From Cotesia glomerata (taxonomy: Eukaryota; Arthropoda; Insecta; Hymenoptera; Braconidae): a stretch of DNA of 64,000 nucleotides. Of this stretch, positions 56,077-64,000 are shown piece after piece (positions within the stretch are counted from its first letter, which is position 1; each line of letters starts with the position of its first letter). Under the pieces are notes generated by a model. That model worked only from the letters and a program-made list of their open reading frames with translations, had not been told where the DNA came from and did not search any database. A program made the translations under genes and the position numbers. Location of the stretch: assembly GCF_020080835.1 (NCBI RefSeq), contig NC_058166.1:17323043-17387042 (forward strand). The letters run 5' to 3'.

Positions 56077-57202
56077 TCATGAGCTTCTTCTGAAGAAACT
56101 CAAAGCACCACCGCTGCTTCTACGAGGACGCAAAGATTCGTCAACCCGACAGTTGATTTCTTCCTCCAAGAAGAAATCACGGTGATCTTCCAGAAATTTT
56201 ATATGTTTTTGGTGAATCTCTATCAAGGGTCCAGCTTTTCCTCCACATTCGTTCGGTAAAATATCTACAGGCACAAATTTTTCAAGTGTCTCATCGTTGG
56301 TGTGAACGTGAACCTACAAAACAATTTTACATTGTTGGCGCATTGTTTATAAGCTCAAAATGATGCTAAAATTAAGAGACATTAAATCATTTTTATGATT
56401 TCTTTTTATAAGTTAATTTATGATATACAAAATTTAGTAAAAAAAAAATTCGCATTTAGAGATTAAAAAAAAATATATTTATATGAGGTAAAAGACCTAG
56501 TAATTGATACTGGCCTAGTTATTTGACACCTCCAATTTTATTCCAAATAAAAAAAATAAAATGTTCTCAAAAAAGCAATTATCTAAAAATTTATAATTCA
56601 AAAATTATCTATATTATTAAGAGAATAAGTAAAATTTTTTAGCCAGGGTATTTATGTGGTAAAATGGGTTTTTATGGTTAAATTTGGTATCGTTGCAAAG
56701 GTCTTGACTTAAATTTGTGCCTTTTCAAGGTATCATATTATTTTCACCAAAAGTTAATTTATGATGATAAGTAATTAGACTGCATTCGAAAATTCTTTAT
56801 CTCTAGATATATAATTAAGAAATGACATTGTATTTTGCGAACTATTGACATTTTTAAAGATTTTCAGAGTTATTTTTTCAGTGACCCGCGTATATATTTA
56901 AATTAGAATATATTCAGCCTATTTGGTCACAGTGACTAGTGAATCTAATTCAAGCCAACAGATGGACATTCCATCTTCCCTTTATTGTTTGAGAGTTTTA
57001 TTCTCTTCTTAACGTTAGTTCGATGGAAATCCATCAAACTTGAATACTAGTAAAGCTGGAAGCTTGTGGTATCTGTTGAAAATTTGTTGAATGAGAGCAA
57101 AGATGAGCTTTGAAAAAATAATTTTTAAAGATATAAGCTCATCATGATGTTACACTCATCAAGACCTTTCATTTGAGTACCCACATCAATTTTTCATATA
57201 TT

Positions 57203-57233
<31 letters not shown>

Positions 57234-60222
57234 GAAAAATATATGAAAATGCATGTGGGTACTCAAATGAAAGCTCTTGATGAGTGTAAAATCGGGATGA
57301 GTTTATATCTTAAAAAATTTTATTAATTAAGAAATGACGTCGTATTTTGTCTACTGATGATATTTTCTTCGATATAAGCTAATCCTGGAGTTATACTCAT
57401 CGAGACCTTTCATTTGAGTACTCACATCAATTTTTCATGTATTTTATATATTTATATATATTATATACATGTATATATGAAAAATATATCAAAAATGCAA
57501 GTGGGTACTCAAATGAAAGCTCTTTACGAGTGTAACATCAGGATGAGCTTATATCTTTAAAATATATATTATATATATTACATAATTAAGAAATGACCTT
57601 GTATCTTGTGAACTATTGACATTTTTAAAGATATAAGCTCATCCCGACATTACGCTCGTCGAGACCTTTTATTTGAATACCCACATCAATTTTTCATATA
57701 TTTATATATATTATATATATCTATATATGAAAAATATATCAAAAATGCATGTGGGTACTCAAATGAAAGCTCTCGATGAGTGTAACATCGGGATGAGCTT
57801 TTATCTATAAAAACGTCAATAATTAAAAAAGTACAGTGAAATTTAACAAAAGTCATTATTCAATAAAGCCAAATTTTATTTATTTATAGTTCACAAGTCA
57901 CGGCAGTCACATAGTGACTGCAAGGTTGCTAGTATTTATTAATTAACTGCAACTGTCAATAATTGGGTCAATTTACCTTAAATATATTTTTTTTATAACT
58001 AATTTATGTTTACAAAAATGGTCAAATGTCAGCTGATTTAAGTATCAAAACAAAATTATTTATGCATACAGTTTGCGTGATCTCTTTCTTCATGAATGGC
58101 TTGATCATTCCCAGCACAATCTGGACAATGGTCATAGATCTTATAAAATGAATCCCCTTGAGTCGAATGGGAAGCCCCTCTTGGAGATAGTTTATCAGTT
58201 TTCTGCACCCGAGAAGACTCATGCGAGTGCTGTGACCCAGTGTAGCGTTAGACATGTCGAAGATAAATACGTGACCTTTTGCAGCACCCTGTGTAAACAT
58301 CGATAGGTCTAGCGACATGTGGAGATACTTCATCGAGGGGGCCCACACGAATTTTGAAGGATCGTAGTTTATCAACCGACCAAAGAAAATTTTGTAACCT
58401 TCCGGTGTCTCACCATCAAGAGGCATGAATGTTCTGTTTTATTAAATATTGATTAATTTTTAATTGATCTATATTATTAAGAAAATAAAAAAAATTTTGT
58501 TCTTAAGATAATCATATGATAAAATCAGTTTTTTTAGTGAAATTTCTAAATCTCTAGATACATAATTAAGAAATGACCTTGTATCTTGTGAACTACTAAC
58601 ATTTTTAAAGATATAAGCTCATCCTGATGTTACACTCAGCAAGACCTTTCATTTGAATACCCACATCAATTTTTCATATATTTATATATATTATATCTAT
58701 GTATATATGAAAAATATATCAAAAATGCATGTGGGTACTCAAATGAAAGGTCTTGCTGAGTGTAACATCGGAATTAGCTTATATCTTTAAAAATGTCTAT
58801 AATTAAGAAATGACCTTGCATCTCGTAAACTATTGACATTTTTAAAGATATAAGCTCATCCCGATGTTACACTCATCAAGACCTTTCATTTAAGTACCCA
58901 CATCAATTTTTCATATATTTATATATATTATATATATGTATATATGAAAAATATATCAAAAATGCATGTGGGTACTCAAATGAAAGGTCTTGCTGAGTGT
59001 AACATCGGAATTAGCTTATATCTTTAAAAATGTCTATAATTAAGAAATGACCTTGCATCTCGTAAACTATTGACATTTTTAAAGATATAAGCTCATCCCG
59101 ATGTTATACTCATCGTGACCTTTCATTTGAGTACCCACATCAATTTTTCATATATTTTATATATTTATATATATTGCATATATGTATATATGAAAAATAT
59201 ATCAAAAATGCATGTGGGTACTCAAATGAAAGCTCTTGATGAGTGTAACATCGGGATGAGCTTATATCTTAAAAAATGTCAATAATTAAGAAATGACTTC
59301 GTATCTTGTGAACTATTGACATTTTTAAAGATATAAGCTCATCCCGATGTTATACTCATCGTGACCTTTCATTTGAGTACCCACATCAATTTTTCATATA
59401 TTTTATATATTTATATATATTGCATATATGTATATATGAAAAATATATCAAAAATGCATGTGGGTACTCAAATGAAAGCTCTTGATGAGTGTAACATCGG
59501 GATGAGCTTATATCTTAAAAAATGTCAATAATTAAGAAATGACTTCGTATCTTGTGAACTATTGACATTTTTAAAGATATAAGCTCATCCCGATGTTATA
59601 CTCATCGTGACCTTTCATTTGAGTACCCACATCAATTTTTCATATATTTTATATATTTATATATATTGCATATATGTATATATGAAAAATATATCAAAAA
59701 TGCATGTGGGTACTCAAATGAAAGCTCTTGATGAGTGTAACATCGGGATGAGCTTATATCTTTAAACACGTCAATAGTTAAGAAAGTACAGTGCAATTTA
59801 ATAAAAGTTATTATTAAATAAAGCAAAATTTTATTTATTTATAGCTCACATAGTGACTGCAGGGTTGCTAGTATTGATTAATTATTACTTGATAATTATT
59901 ATGACTAATAATTTCAGATGAGAAAAAATACTGACGATGTTTGGAAGGCCTGACGAAGTTCTTCATTCTTCAAAGGATCTCTCGATGAAAAATACTCCTT
60001 GGTATTTGTCCTGATGGTGTAGAAGGCTTCAATAGTTGCTTTAGCTCGCTCCAAGTCGTAGTAATTACTAGAAAGGAATAAAACAAGCTCACTGTCTAAT
60101 ATTTTAGGCAAATGAGGCTGCTTCTTGCACCATTCTTTCAGTAACTTAATGTGTGATTTTTTCAACTCCGGATTGCGGACCAGTTCTTCTTCGAGACTCA
60201 CTCTCTGTATCATCTCTGTCAT
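56077..60222 (-). CDS. CRAL-TRIO lipid-transfer protein, paralogue A
   Basis: A cytosolic Sec14-like carrier of small hydrophobic ligands, of the large insect family often called alpha-tocopherol-transfer-protein-like. Minus-strand exons 59936-60222, 58070-58433 and 56077-56313 join in phase into 295 residues (usual about 300). The CRAL-TRIO N-terminal helical domain spans about 20-80 (LLKEWCKKQPHLPKILDSEL, VLFLSSNYYDLERA). The lipid-binding domain spans about 100-265 (GHVFIFDMSNATLGHSTRMS, GLPIRLKGIHFIRSMTI, and LPNECGGKAG at 236-245, the family gate and loop region). Donors are weak: GTCAGT for intron 1, GTATGC for intron 2. Both introns contain a Helitron. Intron positions equal those of paralogue B 650 bases upstream. 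Ligand unknown. Confidence 0.93.
56486..57978. mobile_element. MITE (AGGTAAAAGACC ends) split by a Helitron
   Basis: The left end AGGTAAAAGACCTAGTAATT and right end AATTGGGTCAATTTACCT are the inverted ends of the 11397-11588 family. The Helitron at 56608-57932 is inserted between them. Confidence 0.7.
56608..57932 (+). mobile_element. Helitron-type element in CRAL-TRIO A intron 2
   Basis: Begins TCTATATTATTAAGAGAATA, ends with the GCAGTCAC/GTGACTGC hairpin, GGTTGCTAG and host T. It contains palindromic satellite units and, at about 56866-57118, a stretch of about 250 bases unlike the rest of the family. Orientation is antisense to the host gene. Confidence 0.85.
58468..59871 (+). mobile_element. 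Helitron-type element in CRAL-TRIO A intron 1
   Basis: Begins TCTATATTATTAAGAAAATA after host A and ends GGTTGCTAG before host T. Three nearly identical tandem units with a 246-base period start at 59117, 59363 and 59609 (GACCTTTCATTTGAGTACCC). Earlier units are of a slightly different type. No ORF. Confidence 0.85.
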
Positions 60223-60866
60223 GTTTACTAATAGACTGACTTATTTTCTCTGGAAAAAAACATAATGCATAAAGTGCAAGTGTACTCATGTTATCAAAAA
60301 TTTTCCGATACGCTTACTTACTTTGTTACGATTGGAGATAACTCGGCTCGGAGATATTAAATTTATCTGAGAGAATTCAATGTACCTTTCTTATTAATTA
60401 TTGGTGACTGACCGTTTATCTGATTGTTTTATTTAAAAAATTTCTTTGTTGGTTTGTAGATTAAAAAAAATTTTTTTTTTTTTTTATTTTAAGTTAAAGA
60501 ATTATTCTGTTACAAATCATGAATTTATTTTATGAATTTTAACTTACGCGATAAAAATAACTTATAAATTGATACATAATTTAATTATAAACTGACGAAA
60601 TAACACTGAATCAACAAATTAATTTTTGCAATTGACTTCACACATGTGTTGTTTTTTTTTCGTTTACCTGACATATTATTTTAATTGCAAATATTATTTG
60701 TAATTACAATAATGTTTTATTTTTGACTGAATTAAATTTCATGATCTTTTGAAGCTTACATTTTTTAATTAAAAATAAGTCAATAATTTTTTTTTTTTTA
60801 AATAATATATTTCAAAGCACATATTTAATATAATAATATATAATTCATTATTATTAAAAATAGAAA

Positions 60867-62913
60867 TTAATCAATGTCGAGTTTCTTGAAACTTCCTTCG
60901 ACTCCAAAAAGATCAGTAGCATTTTTTCCCTTTCCAGGTCGCAGAGACTCGTTGACGCGTCCGCGAGATTCTTCTTCCAAGAAGAAATCACGGTGAGCTT
61001 CCATTTTTTTTATATTCCTCTCATGGAGATCTCTCAGAGGTCCAGCTTTGCCACCTGATTCATTAGGAAGAATATCAAGCGGCAGGAATTTCTTTACTGT
61101 TTCGTTGCTGGTGTGAATGTGAAGCTAAAAATAAAAATTGTAAGTAGAATTAATAATCATAACTAATTAATTAAAAAAAATTAAAAATTAATTAAATAAA
61201 CAAAATTAATACTAAAATAATTCATTAATTTAAAACAAGTTAATAAATTAAAAAAAAAATTACTAATTAATTGATTAAAAAAAAAAAATTAATTAATTAA
61301 GAAAATTACTAATTAATTAATCAATAATTAATTTACCAAAAAAAATACTAATTAATTAATGAAAAAAAAAATTACTAACAATTAATTAATTAATTAAAAA
61401 CAATGACTAATTAATTAATTAAAAAAATTAATTTTAAAAAAGTTAATAATTAATTAATTTAAAAAATTACTTATTAATTAACCAAAAGAAATTAATAATT
61501 AATTAATCAATAATTAATTTACCAAAAACAAATTACTAATTAATTAATTTAAAAAATTACTAATAATTAATTAATTCATTAAAAACAATGACTAATTAAT
61601 TAATTAAAAAAATTAATTTTAAAAAAGTTAATAATTAATTAATTTCAAAAATTACTTATTAATTAATCAAAAGAAATTAATAATTAATTAATCAATAATT
61701 AATTTACCAAAAACAAATTACTAATTAATTAATTTAACAAATTACTAACAATTAATTAATTTATTAAAACAATGACTAATTAATTAATTAAAAAAATTAA
61801 TTTTAAAAAAGTTAATAATTAATTAATTTCAAAAATTACTTATTAATTAATCAAAAGAAATTAATAATTAATTAATCAATAATTAATTTACCAAAAACAA
61901 ATTACTAATTAATTAATTTAACAAATTACTAACAATTAATTAATTTATTAAAAACAATGACTAATTAATTAATTTAAAAAATTAATTTAAAAAAGTTAAT
62001 AATTAATTAATCAATAATTAATTTACCAAAAAATTATTAATTAATTAATTAAAAAAAATTACTGATTAATTAATTCAAAAAATTCCTAATTAATTAATTA
62101 ATTAATTAATTAGTTAATCAATAGTTAATTTATCAAAAAAAAAAAACCATTAATTAATTAAATAAAAATTACAATATCCATAAGTTCTTTTTTTATGAAC
62201 GGTTTCATCATTCCCAGGATAATTTCCATCGCCGGAATGGAGTTGGTAAAATGTAAGCCCTTGAGACGAACGGGCAGCCCTTCTTGGAGGTAGAACAGAA
62301 ATTTCTTCAAGCCCATTGGACTCAAACGAGTAGTATGACCAAAAGAAAGACCTGCCAAGTCCACAAGAATTATGTGACCCTTCATAGTTCCTTCTGAGTA
62401 CATCCAAAGATCCATTGACATGTTCCAATACTTTATAGCGTCATTGTAAACGTACGCAGATGGCTCATAGTTCATTAGACGCCCGTAAATTATTTTGTAA
62501 CCTTCTGCAGTTTCTCCCTCCAGTGGAAAGTATGCTCTATTTAATATTATTAATTATTAATTATATTAGCATATTTTTAAGTTTATTTTTATTAAATTAA
62601 GGATATATTATTTTATAAAAAATATTTACGCTGTTTGAAATATATTTCTCAAGTCTTTATTCCCCAACGGATCTCTGTTGAAGAAAAACTCCGGAACATG
62701 AGTCCTCACTGTGTAAAAAGTATCAATCGTCGTTTTAGTCGGTTCCAACCGGTAATAATTACTATGCAAGAACAAAATCAACTCATTGTCGGATATTTTT
62801 GGCAAGTGAGGCTGCTTCTCGTACCAGTCCTTTAACATTTTGAGATCAGCTTCCTTTAATTCAGGATTTCGCTTCATTTCTTCTTCAACAGGTACCATTT
62901 TAATCAGAGCCAT
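60867..62913 (-). CDS. CRAL-TRIO lipid-transfer protein, paralogue B
   Basis: Second member of the tandem pair, same family and likely the same type of job: binding and moving a hydrophobic ligand in the cytosol. Minus-strand exons 62630-62913, 62173-62536 and 60867-61124 join in phase into 301 residues. The middle exon has exactly the same length (364 bases) and the same phases as in paralogue A. N-terminal domain: LKMLKDWYEKQPHLPKISDN. Lipid-binding domain: GHIILVDLAGLSFGHTTRLS, GLPVRLKGLHFTNSIPAMEI, LPNESGGKAGPL (235-246). The C-terminal tail (RDFFLEEESRGRVNESLRP) is shared with A (RDFFLEEEINCRVDESLRP), but the last 18 residues differ. Intron 2 is an AT minisatellite. A MITE nest lies 70 bases 5' of the start codon. 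Confidence 0.94.
61130..62165. repeat. TTAATTAATT-rich minisatellite, ~185-bp period
   Basis: Intron 2 of CRAL-TRIO B is almost entirely TTAATTAATT and AAAATTACTAATTAATT phrases. The marker CAATGACTAATTAATTA recurs at about 61401, 61586, 61770 and 61955, so a higher-order unit of about 185 bases is tandemly repeated at least three to four times. Confidence 0.85.
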
Positions 62914-63063
62914 GGTTACCTAGAATAAATTAATATTTAAAATAAATTTTACAGTTTTTATTAAGTTTATTTAATTAATTATTACACGGAAAGAACAAGA
63001 TGACACTGGATATCATCCCAGATTATACTCAGTAATATCTGTGGTGAAAAAAAATTTCAGATA

Positions 63064-63572
63064 CACTGATAGAAGAATTTCTTAGTATTTAAGAAGATTT
63101 CTTTGCATTTAAGAAATCATTTCTTAGTATTTAAAAAATATTTCTTAGTATTTAAGAAATATTTATTAAATACTAAGAAATACTATAAATACTAAGAAAT
63201 ATTTCTTAAATACTAAAATATTTTTTAAATACTAAGAAATGATGTTCAAGAAATGATTTCTTAAATACAAAGGAATCTTCTTAAATGCTAAGGTTCACGG
63301 AAAGAACAAGATTACACTGGATATCATCCCAGATTATACTCAGTGATATCTGTGGCGAAAAAAAATTTCAGATAGTAGCTAGTATAATCTAGATTATACT
63401 GAGTGATATCTGGATTATACTCAGTGATATCTGGATTATACTCAGTGATATCTGGATTATACTCATTTTAATCTGGATTATACTAGCTACAATCTGAAAT
63501 TTTTTTTCACTCAGTATAATCTGGGATGATATCCAGTGTCATCTTGTTCTTTCCGGGTTCCTTCTATCAGTG
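63064..63572. mobile_element. hairpin MITE family D, copy 4, inside family E
   Basis: Ends CACTGATAGAAGAATTTCTT and CCTTCTATCAGTG, flanked by TA at 63062-63063 and 63573-63574. It is itself interrupted near its right end by a second family E copy at 63296-63557. Confidence 0.8.
63296..63557. mobile_element. MITE family E, inner copy
   Basis: Begins CACGGAAAGAACAAGATTAC, ends ATCTTGTTCTTTCCGGG, with TT at both flanks. GGATTATACTCAGTGATATC is tandemly repeated at 63377-63470. Inserted in the family D copy, which is inserted in another family E copy. Confidence 0.75.
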
Positions 63573-63715
63573 TAGTAGCTAGAAAAATCTAGATTGTACT
63601 CATTGTAATCTGGATTATACTAGCTACAATCTGAAATTTTTTTTCACTCAGTATAATCTGGGATGATATCCAGTGTCATCTTGTTTTTTCCGTGTAGAGT
63701 GCGTCAAAATTTAAT

Positions 63716-63945
63716 TTTTGAAAGCAATCTGTTAAAATTGGAATTTTGAGTTTCGCTTTTAACAGGAGCTTCTTTTAGCCAAATTTTGAAATTTCAGCAA
63801 AAATTCTTAAACAAAACTCCTGTTAAAAAATTATGTGAATATCAAATAAATCCTGACACATGAAAATATCTTAGGAAATGCCCAAACCTAACTCCTGCTA
63901 AAAGCGGAACTTAAAATTCCAATTTTAAAAGATTGCTTTTACACT
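63716..63945. repeat. inverted repeat with TTAAAATTGGAATTTT arms
   Basis: AAAGCAATCTGTTAAAATTG and TTCGCTTTTAACAGGAG on the left are mirrored by CTCCTGCTAAAAGCGGAA and AATTTTAAAAGATTGCTTTT on the right. Arms are about 50 bases plus a looser inner part. Probably a small MITE. Confidence 0.6.
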
Positions 63946-64000
63946 AAGAAAAAAAAAATTTTTGTACTGAAAAAAATTTCTTGGCTCAAGAATCGTTTGA

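Larger units (their letters stand above)
62985..63694. mobile_element. MITE family E (CACGGAAAGAACAAG), outer copy
   Basis: Ends CACGGAAAGAACAAGATGAC and its near-complement, flanked by TA at 62983-62984 and 63695-63696. The interior is filled with GATTATACTCAGTGATATCT motifs. It is split by the family D copy at 63064-63572. Confidence 0.8.

Noticed and set aside
61130..62165. CRISPR-like regular spacing in the TTAATTAATT array
   Set aside because: This is a eukaryotic intron with AT minisatellite units. There are no conserved repeat-spacer alternation or cas genes.
1..64000. Integrated viral or bracovirus gene cluster
   Set aside because: No capsid, polymerase, integrase or virulence-type ORF is visible. 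The repeats are all explained by transposable elements.

Overview
This is nuclear DNA of an insect, most likely a hymenopteran and perhaps a braconid-type parasitoid wasp. That placement is inferred from the very AT-rich, element-packed background and the look of the proteins; no marker settles it. Genes are spliced with GT-AG introns and stand out as GC-richer islands. I recognise six spliced protein genes and one uncharacterised short ORF with a promoter. Nearly everything else is mobile-element sequence: Helitron-type elements, TA-flanked inverted-repeat elements (MITEs), long foldbacks, SINE heads and non-LTR retrotransposon scraps.

Layout. 1-3.4 kb: AT-rich element remnants and a truncated Helitron. 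3.77 kb: short orphan ORF behind a TATA box. 6.5-12.9 kb (+): B/PR55 regulatory subunit of PP2A (twins), six coding exons, 443 codons. 13-18.5 kb: no gene; a TAA-based repeat array and palindromes. 19.65-32.88 kb (-): a GT32 alpha-1,4-galactosyltransferase (A4GALT-like), four coding exons, 356 codons, with an 11.8 kb first intron full of nested elements. 32.9-44.7 kb: no gene; repeated MITEs, foldbacks and a 260-290 bp direct duplication. 44.93-47.75 kb (+): SNAP29-like Qbc SNARE, two exons, 269 codons. 49.3-51.65 kb: an ACGGTA-motif element split by several nested insertions. 51.6-52.0 kb (-): small secreted-peptide gene. 52.4-55.6 kb (-): RR-type cuticular protein, three exons, 197 codons. 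56.1-60.2 kb and 60.9-62.9 kb (-): two tandem CRAL-TRIO lipid-carrier paralogues (295 and 301 codons) with identical intron positions. The last kilobase is a three-layer nest of two MITE families.

The genes do unrelated jobs (phosphatase targeting, glycolipid synthesis, vesicle fusion, cuticle, lipid transport) and form no pathway. The only related pair is the CRAL-TRIO duplicate. All exon joins given here were checked for reading phase.

The most striking non-genic pattern is a set of inverted-repeat element families, many with TA at both ends, each filled on both strands with its own short motif (for example ACGGTA, GGAGTGA, GCAGTAATA, CAATTGAACC, GCCAAAAGGGCGTAT, AACGTATTGAACGTT). The second is a Helitron-type family whose body is a satellite of about 246 bp palindromic units; copies sit in introns of the PP2A-B, SNAP29 and CRAL-TRIO genes and at the 3' end of A4GALT.
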